Shown: positions 1 to 11,489 of the stretch, piece after piece
Layout: each line of letters starts with the position of its first letter
Position numbering within the stretch: position 1 is the first letter of the stretch
From: Earliella scabrosa
Lineage: Eukaryota > Basidiomycota > Agaricomycetes > Polyporales > Polyporaceae
DNA: 64,000 nt
Assembly: GCA_022605405.1 (NCBI GenBank)
Contig: JABYQQ010000017.1
Span: 62,001-126,000 of the forward strand
Direction of reading: 5' to 3'
Made by a program: the position numbers and the translations under genes
Notes under the pieces: generated by a model
Databases searched by the model: none
Told to the model about the DNA's origin: nothing
Seen by the model: only the letters and a program-made list of their open reading frames with translations

Positions 1-2045
1 GGCCATGGTGGAGCCGGTAGAGACAAGCCACTGGAGCGCGGTAAGGTCAATGCTTGAGAGGCGGGATGATTGCAGTAGGAATTGTGAATCTGAGATGGGA
101 GGTAAGTCCTTGATACAAATGACAATAAGACGGAGCCAATCGTACGCTTTCGTGGTCGCAGCTAGGGTAGCGGAGTTAGTGACGTCCCACCGGGTGCGAA
201 TCGTGGGGATCGCAGCGTACGAGAGGTCTACGCCTGCACCTCCGCCCTCGAGGGAGGCAAGGAACTAGGCGGGTACTAAGGTGTTGCGAGAGCTCGTTCT
301 GGAGAACCGATGCGCCAATTGCGATGCCCCACACCTGGCAAAGAATCGGTGACTCATGCGAGAGATTGTGAAACGTGGAGGACGCACCCCTGCAAACGAG
401 CGGCAGAACGCGAAGAACGCGAGCGCATGTGCGTTCTCAGACACGGGTAGAGGAGATAGCACGGGGAAGTACGTGACAGCTGCAGCGCGATTGAGACGGA
501 GGGACTCAGTCTCATACGAACAGAATGTGATGAGTAAGAACGGACGCACCGTACAGGATGCCGGCACCCGCGCCCATGAGGACGGGCCACCCAACACCTT
601 GCGCAAGTGGGCTATCCGCGCCCACCGTGGGGAAGCAGCCCATGCCGACAATGAACAACACCCAGCCGAGCCAGAGTTGCGGACGGTAGACATTGAGGGC
701 GGTCACGGAGACTCCAGAGATGATGACGATGGGGCCCATGGAGATGGATAGCCCAAGCATATCTACGGCAGACCGGATAGGGGAGGCGTCTTTGCAGGAT
801 TGGAAGTACGTTGGAAGGTAGTCTGCCCAGGCGGCGTGCCGTCAGTTCCTCGAAAGATGGGATGCGAGAAGTAGACGGACGCACAGACGACGGCGAGACC
901 AAGTAACGGAGTGATGAAGGTTTGTATGTACCTATCACATCTCCATAAGCTCCGACGGTCTCAGGCCGAGCGACGCATACTAACCCGCTGACACTGGTAC
1001 GATTTTGAAGAAGAGAGATTGGAACCTGCGGAGTGACATGGGTATGACATACCACAAACAATCAATGAGGAAGCGCACTATTGGGTTCGTTGCCAGGGTA
1101 GCCTCGTAGACGAAGAATGCGACAAGGCCGCACAATCCAACAATGAGCGGGGGGCCATAACACGGGCGGAAGACCAGGAATATACGACGCCGCCCCATGT
1201 GAGTCCGATGACTACTGCAGCGGTCGACGATATGACTAAGACATTGCCGCTGTGAGCATTATTGTTCGTTAGTCTCTACTCGTGTGCGCGCGTCATAGAC
1301 ACTTGAGCTTACATCCAGTCCATACGTCCCAGCTTGCTCTTGAGCATGCCTGTAGGCACGAGAAGCTTGAGAAAGACAAAGACCATCGCAAACGCGACAC
1401 CACACATAGGAAGATTAAGATCTAGGTCAGGGAGTCAGGTTCAGCTACCACACGGCTCATAGGGAGATACTACTGACAGAACAGCCATCGCCATTGACCC
1501 TGACCCCTGGCCGCCAGTGATCCTCCAACAGCTGGTCCAATTGCTGACGCTACCGCCCAGACTCTATCAATACATGTCAGTCAATGAACGAGAGTCAGGA
1601 GTGCCCATACGCACAATCCAATCAGCCCGTTTTACGCTCCACGCTCACGCAGAGGCACAAGGTCAGAAACAACGATAGAAGAGATTGAAAGAATAGCGCC
1701 TCCTCCAAGTCCCTGAACGGCTGCAATCAGCGTAAGTGTCTCCAAGCCGTTATTACCAAAGTCGTGCGCTTACTTCGCCGCCGTCGATGCGAGCGCGTAC
1801 GCCGCACCCACCCAGACGAAGTCGTCTCCATGATGTAGCTCGTTGATGATGACCGGGAGGGCGCTACCAGTATCATCCCACTTCCTCCTCCCCACAAGGC
1901 TGCGCTGCAATAAGTATCTAAATGAACCTAGGGAGGAACTCACGCAAGACATCAACGACTTACAAGAGGCTCCTCTAACTATGCTCTGAGCATGGAAGTC
2001 AAATGGAAGTGACTGAGCTTCAAGTAAGTTGGAACGGCGAAGCAT
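1..2045 (-). pseudogene. Relic of a 14-helix MFS multidrug transporter
   Basis: Pieces of a DHA2-type major facilitator lie in the right order on the minus strand but in different frames. Around 1770-1850 is a piece reading GDDFVWVGAAYALAST, matching the GTDFIWVGSAFTVAST stretch of the intact transporter at 45141-47627. Around 512-830 is a segment matching that protein's middle loop and helices (it begins near KDASPIRSAVDM). Around 420-470 is FPVLSPLPVSENAHAL, and around 230-320 is WGIAIGASVLQNELSQHL. Stops and frame changes separate them, and the segment joining the first piece to the next helices is weak. The relic probably continues past base 1. It is most simply a dead paralogue of the transporter at 45-47 kb. 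A functional gene with unusual splicing is unlikely, because whole conserved blocks are missing. Confidence 0.7.
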
Positions 2046-2836
2046 TAGCGCTGACGGAGTTCTCCGGAAGAATTAGCGCCGCTCTGTTAGGCTTGTCGGT
2101 TCCCACAGTCCACCTCTACATAGTTCTCCAGCAACTTGCTCGCCTTCAACTTCGTGCTCAAGCTCTTTGAGAATGACTTCAGACAGCTGCTCAATCGTCT
2201 TTGATACTTTCTCAAGCAACCCCTTAGCGCTACCCATCCATGGTCGACTGCTCTGCTTCACGAAGCCGCTCTATACGAGGACACGCGGGGTTACGTCCGA
2301 AGACCAGCGCATGGACTGTGGGCTTGTTCAAGAGGAGGGTGAAGGTCGTATGGTAGTGCGATGTCATAACTGGGTATAACTCAGGTTCGTCAGTCTTGTT
2401 CTCTCGCCGATATTTGCCTGTCGTTGTGTATTATACTGCCTGCTACATTTACTTCGCTTTTCTCAGCGATTGTGTCGACGTGGCGTACATACCGCTCTAA
2501 TTCTTGGGAGAGAAGTAACGCCCGTGGCCTGCTCTTCCCCTTCTTACTTGTGATGATGATGCTGTGGTGTTACAAACTCGATCTTTTGATTCTTGCCACC
2601 GCTCTACTCGGGCGGTCTTTCAGTGGCCCCCACTAGAGCCCACATTCACATGCCCCATCCACTCAGTTTCATGCGTGTCCCTGGAAGAACCTGATGGACA
2701 AGCACAAGTCACGAAACCTTGGTTGGACGCCCTCGAGTTCAGATGGCAGTTATCAGGAGATCAGTCTCTGCTAAGCTGTCCTCGATCTTCCATCCACTAT
2801 TCAAAGTACTCTCCCCACCCTCCTCGAGGATCGAGT

Positions 2837-5211
2837 ATGTCCCTTCCGCCGGACGCCAACCCAGGACCTCAGGGAGAAACACCGCTCCTACCTGCTCTCC
2901 CGCCCCTCACGAACACATATGGTGCCGTCTTGATAAGTTCTTTCGTTGCGATTGGGTTAGTACCGCAATTCTCCCGCGCGGAAGTCCACACTGTGAATCT
3001 TCTGGGCATAGGCTCTATGGAGTAACGATACAGCAAACATTCCAGTATTATCGCTCGTATCCGTCAGATGTTATGATCCAAAAGCTCATAGTGAGTCGTC
3101 ACTTCTAGCACAGTCATAGTATCGGTTGACATGACCCGATGTTCACAGGTTGCCGCTCTCTTGTGAGAACTCTCAACTCAGTACTACTCCCCAACGGCAG
3201 TGTGCTTACGCCATCTTGCTGAGATAGTATCGCGGATACTTTCCACTCCGTGACACTGATGCATCTCTGGTATGTGCCATTCCGGTGATCCTTTTGTCCC
3301 TGACCAAGCTCTCCCTAGCTACCATTATTTAGTGAGCAATTACTTCGCTCCTCTCAATCTCCTGGTCGGTGAGTGGTGAGTTATTCAGTTCCCGATCGTT
3401 TACATCGGTCTCAGAGCCTTCCACTGCTGTCTAGGTCAATACAGGTCAGTTCCCATGAGCGACTTTCTCCTGTTATGTCCCATGCTGATTACCGTATCAT
3501 TTCAGCTGATGTCGGCATCCACGGTGAGTCCTCAGTTTACCACTGCAATTTGCATGGAGACTGAGCGGAGTACAGGGTGTTGTCGTCATCATCGCCCAAA
3601 GGTGAGAGCGTGCTGTCCCCAGCACAACGGCGTCCATCAGGCTCATCCTGGCGACACTTAGCTTCTACACTCGGCGAATCTATCTCGGTGAGTGCTAGCC
3701 AACACTTCTGCGTCTTTCAACACTGATCCCACTCCGTATCAGTCAATCCTCGGTACAAGGTCATAGTGATCTTGATCGTGAGTGTATAATCTCATCCAAC
3801 CGCGACCATAAGCTTACTATCCATACCCTATGTAGGGAAGCTTAATCTTAGTGGAACTCGGTGCGCATGTCATGTGTTTCGACCGAGCTGAGCGCGATTA
3901 ACGAAGCTGATGACAGGATTCATGATCGGTGAGGGTCACCCTTCCTTCTCTGCCCCCTAAACACGCAAACTATTGCTGATCCCGGCAACAGTCGCGACTT
4001 ATCACGCGTAAGTCACGGAAACTGCCTGAACGGTTGCGCGGCTGAGACATCGCTTCGCACATGTAGCCTCAGCAGTAGGTTGTTCACAGATTTCGCACCG
4101 TATCTGGTAAGCCTCTTCCCGTGTATGTATATCGCGATGCCGCTAACTCTGATCGTGACAAGTGGCTCGACTCGGTCCTCTTTTGTCTTGCGACTGTCAC
4201 GGACCTGATCCTCCTTCTCGTCTTCGTGGTCTTCCTCCGCAGCAGTCGGACCTCGTTCAGGGGGTTCGTTCTACTACATGCGATGTCAAAGTGACAAGTA
4301 CTTACGCTCAATACACAGGACGCGGGTGGCATTAGACCATCTCGCTCGTTACGCGGTCATCGCTAGTACGTACATTATTGACTGGTTGGTATACCAGAAA
4401 GTGTCGCTAACCTACGTCACACCAGCTCTCCTCAACTCGTAAGTCCTCGTTTCCCTCTCCGCAACCAGTCGAGTGAGACGTCATGGACATATCCCAGCGC
4501 CCTCACTCTTCCGGCCTTTATCGCAGTGAGTGCGCTTCTGGGAACTTCCAGTACGGAGCTGATATTGTGCAGTCTCTCACGTCGCAACACACCTTCATCT
4601 ACATCGCCATGGCTATCCCGACGACTAAAAGTGAGTATCTTCTCATTGCATCCCGACCACTCCAGTCATGCCCTTGACAGTATATGCGAACTCCGTCCTG
4701 GCATTGTGAGTTCGTCCTCGCTCCCATCGTGCGCCCAATGACTGAGCACGACCTCCAGTCTCAACTGCCGCACCTCCCTCGTCCAGACCATGCACAGTGC
4801 ACCTACTACTTCGTTCAGCCTCAGCAAGCTGAAACGTACAGGCGGGGCGCGCAGTCAATCAGCCCCCCATTTGCAATCTCAGGCTCAGTCCCATTCCCAG
4901 TCTCGATCGCCCAGTGGCGGCCAGACCACGTCCCCGCAGGAGGTAAGCCGCCCCATCGTCTTGGCCGCTCCTTGGCAGCTCTTTTCCCTCTCCCTCTTGT
5001 CTTCTGGCTCCCTCGAGGCGGTACTGATTTTGGTGTTCTTGAGATGCAGGGCGAGACAGGCGTGTCTTCTGTGGTGCTCAACATCAAGCATGCAGGGCTC
5101 GGAGTCGAGGAAGTCGATGACGGCGCTAGTGTGGGCGGTGGCGAGGATTCGAATTCGCGAGATGATTTTGCGCTCGCAGCGAAGCACCCGGGTCTGCCGG
5201 TCGGCGAATGA
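2837..5211 (+). CDS. DUF6534-type multi-pass membrane protein, copy 1
   Basis: This resembles the seven-helix DUF6534 proteins that are expanded in mushrooms and have no settled biochemical role. The start at 2837 gives the usual N terminus (LLPALPPLTNTYGAVLISS), followed after an intron by LYGVTIQQTFQYYRSYPSD. Later exons read IADTFHSVTLMHLW, YHYLVSNYFAPLNLLVGEW, WLDSVLFCLATVTDLILLL with LRSSRTSF, and near the end VYANSVLAL and LNCR. The tail is rich in Ser and Gln, and a last exon with VVLNIK ends at 5211. About ten short introns are needed. Apparent stops near 3160 and 3378 fall inside introns at splice positions used by the paralogues, so the gene may be intact. Exon borders between 3480 and 4640 are uncertain. 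It lies between the dead MFS gene and the transposon nest. Confidence 0.6.
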
Positions 5212-6590
5212 TCGTTGCGCGGACATCTTGCTTGCCCATGCCGTTCGCAAGTACCCTATCTTGTGTACATCCAAGTACCTGGGTCCTTGACAAATCGCTA
5301 CACGCTCTCAGATATCAGAGACCTGTTCCAAGCACGCGTTCGTAGATAACGTTTCATCTGTTCCCTGACGATGCGCCGCCAACGAGCTCGGAGTTTGCTG
5401 TTGAACTTCCCTTGTGGTCCGGCGGGCCGAGCGCCGGCGAGTCAGGTCCAGTCAGGGGGCAACCAGCCGAGCGTGCAGTGCAGGGTCCAGTCGTTCAACG
5501 TTCAGAGGCTTTTGTGGTACGTTGAGGTCTGCCGTCCCCCACCCTATGCTAGTCTCAGAAGAGCCCACGAGCCTCCGCCACAGGACGCTTCCGCGTTTTT
5601 TCTTGAAGGCAAGGACTCATGGACATGGACATTTACATCAGGAACAGCTCCGTGCTGTTGAGCGTGTGTGTATGTGGGTTCGTGCGGAGGGTATGAGAAG
5701 GATCACGCCCGGCGGAGCGGTGGATGATGCGCCGAGCCTCAGGCTTGGGTCTGCGGCCGCAGCTCGACCTTTAACCGCGCTGCGAGGTCGGCTGCGGAGC
5801 TTGAGGATGTGCGCCGGGACGAACAAGGACATGCGCTCGAAGCGTTTGTGTGCTTCGAATTGAACACGCCGTTCTTGTCAACGTGCGTCCTTCTGTTCTA
5901 AAGCTCAAAGCGATGCATACTTAAACGACGATTGGAGAACAGGTCCCTAGAGATACACAGGTGATGCAATCTAGACATGGGGTCAGGTTGAGAGCTTCAA
6001 CGTCTCTCGCCTGTCTTCTTCGCCAGCGCGTCGTATATTGCAAGACGGGGAGTTGGTTTGCAGCAAAGACCTTGGCGCTCCATGAGCCGGCATGATAGGA
6101 CAAGACGTCGAATTGATGAGTTGGCTCCTGGTAGGAGATGACCAAGTCATCAACGAGGGATGCTCTGACAAGCGGCTGGGCGAGAGCAATCTTCCCAATG
6201 GGTAGACCATCCCCCTAGCTCGCCTTCTTGGACGCTGGGAAACACGAGTCTAGGCATCGCGTGCGAGATCTCTGGATGGACGACGGAACGAAAGCTGAAG
6301 CGTGCCGTGATTGGGGTGTACATAAGGAACAAGTAGAGGAGACTCATTAGACAACACTCACTAGTTTTAGTGCACAGAGCCGAAGACGTCTTCTTCGATT
6401 AGTCAACTGGTCCAGGGAGATTGAGCTCAACATGCGCCTTGAACAACACATTCGCTCCATCATCAGGACCTGACGAGCATCCATGAACTTGCAATAGAAC
6501 CACAAGCCCGGGCAGATAGGACGCAACTACCATATCATCTCTTCGCCCGCCTCACGCTCGCTGTACTCATTGACTGTCCCTCACAACGCA
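5212..6590. other. Region without a recognised gene
   Basis: Open stretches exist on both strands. The longest plausible one is on the minus strand at about 5921-6347, as two or three short pieces that could be exons, but I recognise no domain and no conserved start. It could be an unrelated gene remnant. Confidence 0.4.
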
Positions 6591-7351
6591 CATCAGTAGA
6601 TGTGGTTTTCCTCTAAAAGCCCTAAATCCTCTAATTTAGAGGTTTTAGATATCTTAGAGGCACTTAGAGGAACATAGATGTCTAGTGGTTTTAGAGCTTT
6701 CATCTCATATATGGGCAGGTTGATCCAGTACTTACTGCACATTTATACAATCAATGTGATCTTTTTGAATGCTTGAGACAGATCAATCCCACAGACCAGT
6801 AGGTAAATGGACAGAAAAAAGCGAAAATAAAAATGCACTCAGCCTGAATTGAACCCATGCCTTCACCATTTACCACAGAACCAGCTGGAGCAGTTTACCA
6901 CTGCACCACCTTAACACATATACCAGGGGGAGCAGACACAATATATACTGTCTTTTGTTGGACTTATGCAAATCTGTTGGTGACTGTGACTACTTTACTC
7001 CCTCAATTCAATGTATACTACTTCTCTGTTACATATCAATTATAGTGTGTCAAAATGCGACACATTAGGCTTCTATGACATAAATAATTGACCATATCTC
7101 TTGTTCAATTGCTGCTGTATGCTGGTACTGGTAAAAATTTGCAGCAATGTACCAATACAAAGTATAGCTGCTCACTAAAGGCTGATTCTGCCAGTGTGTC
7201 CCAAATCAGGAGTTGTGGGTTATCTAGAACTGCATGCACCATAGGTTTGATGTCATCTCTAATACATCTAAATACTCTAAAATTTCTAAAATTTCTAAGA
7301 CATATTTTAGAAGTTCTTAGAGGTTTTAGAGAAAAACCACATCTACTGATG
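6591..7351 (-). mobile_element. 761-bp non-autonomous TIR element, copy 1
   Basis: It starts with CATCAGTAGATGTGG and ends with the exact reverse complement. It is flanked by the 2-bp duplication CA (6589-6590 and 7352-7353). The regions just inside both ends are packed with TCTAAAA and CCTCTAA motifs, as expected for subterminal transposase-binding repeats. By eye the sequence is near identical to the copies at 9623 and 34888, in the opposite orientation, and all three are 761 bp. No transposase is encoded. Each copy holds a tRNA-like block. An 87-codon open frame recurs in every copy but runs through the terminal repeat and is probably not a gene. Confidence 0.9.
6829..6915 (-). other. tRNA-like block with pol III A and B boxes (element copy 1)
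   Basis: This is the mirror image of the block at 10059-10145. It has an A-box-like TGGTGCAGTGG, a perfect four-pair D arm, a B-box-like GGTTCAATTCA and a T run just downstream. The T arm does not pair well, so a working tRNA is unlikely. Confidence 0.5.
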
Positions 7352-7366
7352 CACGGCGACCTCCCA

Positions 7367-7395
7367 CATCAGGAAAAACCTGCATCGCGAATTAG
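7367..7395 (+). repeat. Left terminal inverted repeat of the Plavaka element
   Basis: The 29-bp end starts CATCAGGAAAAACC. It matches the reverse complement of 34384-34412 except at positions 8 and 15. The CA before it is the target duplication. Confidence 0.85.
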
Positions 7396-7533
7396 CTATA
7401 ACTTAGTGATGTCCGCTCGCTAAGTCGTCTACGTCCTACTAATGAAATACTGTGTCCCGCGATTGTTGCTGTGTGAGGACTAAGGCACAGTTGACCACAC
7501 TATTCGAGCTCATCTTTGTATAAGACATCTTAT

Positions 7534-9622
7534 CTAGTATACAAGCTTGTACATGTACTTGTCCGAGAGCGCGTTTACGAAGAAATGCTTGCAGTCCTCT
7601 AGTACGGAAGAACTAGTCCATGCACGCGGTGCAACCGGACCGAAGTCAGGATACAAGTGACAGCTACATTCGAGATCGTCTACTGGAATGATACCGGCAC
7701 GTCGTACGCCCTGCCGTGTGACCCCGCGTGAGACCGCATACAGTCCGTGGTCCGGATGGGGAGTCGTAAACGGCGTGAACCATTCTATGTATGCGAGGTG
7801 CTTCGGAAGCGAATGAGATGGGACCTGGGGGAATAAATGCTTGATACCTTTGTCTGGAATGCTGAAGACCAGCCGCACTTGCGCGACCTGGAGCCCTAAG
7901 CACAGGAAATCCGAGACGTGTCAGCCTACTGATGCTGGGGACCACTGGCATAGCTCGCAGAAAATGGATGACTCACGCGTCACAGACTCGGCCACTGCGC
8001 TAGCACCATCCAGTAGTGGAGGGGCCACGCGCACCAGCGCGGTATCGAATCGGGCTGGGGCGACTCCTCCAGACTTGGTCTTACGAGATGGGCGAACATG
8101 GATGACATCGCGCGTTTCGGAGTCAGGAGCCCCAAGTCCATGAGGATCCGAGAGCCAGAACTTGACCTTGTGATAGACTGGGATCGCATTGAAGTTGAGG
8201 TAGATCGATGCAGATGCGCGCTCGACTTGGGGCTCGGTGAGCTCGGGTTGGTTGACGCGAACGACGTACCGTGCGAGGGCGTCGCGGAAGAATCTAATGC
8301 CATAATCGGTTTGTAACGTGGCAAGCTTGACTGCGCGCAGCGTCGGATGGCGCGTCATCTCGATGCGGAGCTTTGGTTTGTCCGTCGCGTTGCGTGGGCG
8401 CCCAGTCAGCCCTGGGGTACTGTCTGGGGCAGAGATGGCTGGTGTGGATGCAGGAGGAGCTTGTGCGAGCCCATTTGCGATCTATCCTCAGGTGAGCACA
8501 TATGCGCATCAGTAAATGGAGCTTGAGACTTACCAGTCGGAGACGCCACTCGACATACTTCTCATGGCGCTGGACCTTCTCCTTGCGCTCGAGCCAGTGC
8601 GTCATCTGCGTCAGCTCGTCCTTGCGGTTCGTGGCCCGATAAGCGTCTTTGGCGAGGTCGATATGCAGGCGTTCCGAGTATTGTGTATCATAGTTGTCGG
8701 TAGTGCCGAAGAGCTCAATCGAGCGCCGGTAGTGATCGAGGGAGTGGAGCTTGGGAAGCGTCCAAGTCTCCCGGATCCCTAGGTCCACGAAGACTTGTTT
8801 GTTCTCGTGGAAGGCTTGGAGCGCGTCGTCGAGTAAGGAGAGTGTATGGGACGTGTGTGTAGGGTATTGCGCAAGATAGAGGAAGTCGAGGATAGCGCGG
8901 GTGGCTCGAACGAGTCGTACAGGAGACATGCCGCCAGGCAGAGGAAGTCCGATGATCAGTCCGAGAAGGATTCGACATATGTCCGCATGCTCCTTCCCCG
9001 TGACCCGAGACAGCGTCGTGATGCCCTTCGAGAAGTGGCGAAGGTTGTGGTTGGGTGGAAGGCGGCGGCACCGCGCATCGATCTCCGCCGCTCCATATGC
9101 CTCTGTGAGCCAAGCAACAAGATGTTTGACAACGCCCTGATAGAGCTGATGCAGAATGTCAGGAGTGATTGCACAGAAGATGTTCGTATAAGGAAGGGTC
9201 TCCCAGAACGGATGGAACAAGGGTTTGATCCCCGCCTCACGACAGGCCTGCGTGAACGCACGAGGGCCGTCATCGATGGCAGCGAGCGCGTCAAGGACCT
9301 TCCCGAGATCCCACAGCGGGCGTGAGGTGTCGCAAGAACTACCGACCTCGCCTCGAGGAATCGGACACTTCGGGCACTCGCCGAGCTTGCAGCCAGTGAC
9401 GAGAAGCTGCTCGGGATAGTCTCCGATGTACGTCGCGAGGATTGGATGTCCGCGTCGTACTAGACCATCCCCACTCGCGATGTGCATGCCACTGACTCCG
9501 GCGGTTGCAAGTGGGGCCAGAACACGCCCCATACATGCATGGAAGAGGTTGGCTAGAGTGCGGCGACGAGCTGCCTTGTTGGTGATGTGCAGCAGGCGGG
9601 ATGTGGGTAGGTATGCGAGGAG
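7534..9622 (-). pseudogene. Plavaka transposase, C-terminal part
   Basis: This is the catalytic and C-terminal portion of a Plavaka transposase, cut off from its upstream part by the 761-bp element at 9623. It reads on from LAYLPTSRLLHITNKAARRR through a Cys motif (GECPKCPIPRGE), then PDILHQLYQGVVKHLVAWL and LPKLHSLDHYRRSIELFGT. The last exons include MTRHPTLRAVKLATLQTDYG and LVFSIPDKGIKH, ending at 7534. At least two introns are needed, near 8480-8520 and 7880-7920. No internal stop was noticed in the main block, so damage here may be limited to the insertions. Confidence 0.85.
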
Positions 9623-10383
9623 CATCAGTAGATGTGGTTTTTCTCTAAAACCTCTAAGAACTTCTAAAATATGTCTTAGAAATTTTAGAAATTTTAGAGT
9701 ATTTAGATGTATTAGAGATGACATCAAACCTATGGTGCATGCAGTTCTAGATAACCCACAACTCCTGATTTGGGACACACTGGCAGAATCAGCCTTTAGT
9801 GAGCAGCTATACTTTGTATTGGTACATTGCTGCAAATTTTTACCAGTACCAGCATACAGCAGCAATTGAACAAGAGATATGGTCAATTATTTATGTCATA
9901 GAAGCCTAATGTGTCGCATTTTGACACACTATAATTGATATGTAACAGAGAAGTAGTATACATTGAATTGAGGGAGTAAAGTAGTCACAGTCACCAACAG
10001 ATTTGCATAAGTCCAACAAAAGACAGTATATATTGTGTCTGCTCCCCCTGGTATATGTGTTAAGGTGGTGCAGTGGTAAACTGCTCCAGCTGGTTCTGTG
10101 GTAAATGGTGAAGGCATGGGTTCAATTCAGGCTGAGTGCATTTTTATTTTCGCTTTTTTCTGTCCATTTACCTACTGGTCTGTGGGATTGATCTGTCTCA
10201 AGCATTCAAAAAGATCACATTGATTGTATAAATGTGCAGTAAGTACTGGATCAACCTGCCCATATATGAGATGAAAGCTCTAAAACCACTAGACATCTAT
10301 GTTCCTCTAAGTGCCTCTAAGATATCTAAAACCTCTAAATTAGAGGATTTAGGGCTTTTAGAGGAAAACCACATCTACTGATG
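9623..10383 (+). mobile_element. 761-bp TIR element, copy 2, inside the Plavaka transposase
   Basis: It has the same ends as copy 1 and lies in the opposite orientation, with a 2-bp AG duplication (9621-9622 and 10384-10385). Removing it with one AG restores the reading QILLAY on the minus strand of the Plavaka transposase, so the insertion point is exact. An open frame of the transposase runs on into the element by chance for about 87 codons. Confidence 0.92.
10059..10145 (+). other. tRNA-like block with pol III A and B boxes (element copy 2)
   Basis: An A-box match TGGTGCAGTGG lies at 10066-10076. It overlaps a D arm, GCAG-TGGTAAA-CTGC, that pairs perfectly. A B-box match GGTTCAATTCA lies at 10119-10129, and a T run starts at 10141. 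The box spacing is somewhat longer than in a normal tRNA, and the T and acceptor stems pair poorly. It is best seen as a tRNA-derived, SINE-like promoter. Confidence 0.55.
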
Positions 10384-11133
10384 AGGATCTGTCCATGTCG
10401 AGACGGCTTGCAGCGGACATCTTTTGGGAGGTTGCCAAGCGTCATGTAGACGGGATAGGCCGTCTTGTTCCCGATCAGAGTCAGCTGAGTCTTGTCTGAG
10501 CTGATCATGACCGGGATGACCGTTGCGCCCGGCTGCTGCTTGTCCAACTCTGCCTGCAAGAACGTCACAGTCAGCATGGCCCTGATGCGGGTAGACAGCC
10601 GGGCCGTACCTGAGTTGCCCACCACCATTTGCCGGTGTTCATGTCAAAATAGACACGAACAGTGTGGTTAGCATCCGCGTAATGATGCTCAGGTACCAGT
10701 AGGAGGAGCGGAGCAAACTCCGGGTCGCCGAAAAGAGCTTCGATACACTGCAGGATGTCGCGGAAGAAAATCTCGAAAGCTTCCCCGGCGACGATGATTT
10801 CGTGTCGGTGGAATTTGGGACGGCCACGAGGGAGCTTGTCGATGATCTTGTTGAGCTCTCTGGAGTTCTTGTAAGACAATGCGAGACGTTCCGCAACCTA
10901 TGAGGTTCCATGAGTCAACGGTGCGCGATACTAATACTGCAGCACATACCTCCTTGATGGCCAGTAAGTCTGAAAAGGCTGTTGAGCCAGAACCGCGAAG
11001 CTTCGCCCAACGCGCAACTTCCCAGTCGATGCGAGACGTGAACGGAGCATACGGGTTATTCGTTCCGCTTGCATCCACAGCACTCTGGTAGTGTTGGTAT
11101 GTTGCACTCAACGAGGGAGTCGTTGACGGCAGG
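10384..11133 (-). pseudogene. Plavaka transposase, middle part
   Basis: It carries the conserved Plavaka stretch NPYAPFTSRIDWEVARWAK, then LSYKNSRELNKIIDKLPRGR, EIIVAGEAFEIFFRDI, HYADANHTVRVYFDMNTGKW and VIPVMISSDKTQLTL. Two introns are clear, at about 10893-10950 and 10553-10611; removing them keeps the frame. The upstream end is the 8-bp KDZ duplication at 11126-11133 and the downstream end is the 761-bp element. The first exon lies 11 kb away at 22200-22770. Confidence 0.88.
11126..11133. repeat. Target-site duplication of the KDZ element, left copy
   Basis: ACGGCAGG occurs here and again at 22200-22207. Eight bases is the duplication length described for KDZ transposons. Confidence 0.88.
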
Positions 11134-11480
11134 TATAGATGTAGGTAGGATAACTAGATAATCTTGAGTAGTTAGTCCGCGACTATCTAGATTCAAATCT
11201 GGCACGTCAAGCTGGTGAAAGTATCTAGATACACGATCAGTCTCCGAGACACCCCAGTAACTAGATGCGATATCTAGATGCGGCCATCTAGATATCTTAA
11301 CATGCATTGTTCCAAGGTGCGACTAGGGGTGAACGTAGTATCTAGATGGGTTATGCTCTGGATGGCGACAGCCTACTATGAGCATATAGACGGTGAACGA
11401 GCTAGATGCGGCTGCAACGTGAGCTCACCGGTGTCATAGGTAGATTCGAAACAGACGGTAACTACATGAGTAATAGCGGA
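11134..11480. repeat. Left end and subterminal TCTAGAT repeats of the KDZ element
   Basis: About ten copies of CTAGAT or TCTAGAT-like words occur in both orientations between the terminal repeat and the transposase stop. The mirror zone at the other end carries the same word, which fits transposase-binding repeats. Confidence 0.75.
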
Positions 11481-11489
11481 TCACCGTAT

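Noticed and set aside
3160..3380. Premature stops in DUF6534 copy 1
   Set aside because: Both lie within introns whose borders match the paralogues, so they do not show that it is a pseudogene.
7088..7350. An 87-codon frame (MTISLVQLLLYAGTGKN...) repeated in all three 761-bp elements
   Set aside because: It runs through the inverted end and stays open only because the copies are near identical. In copy 2 it joins the transposase frame by chance. No domain is visible.
10059..10145. A functional tRNA gene
   Set aside because: The D arm is perfect, but the T and acceptor stems do not pair and the box spacing is long. A tRNA-derived promoter fits better.
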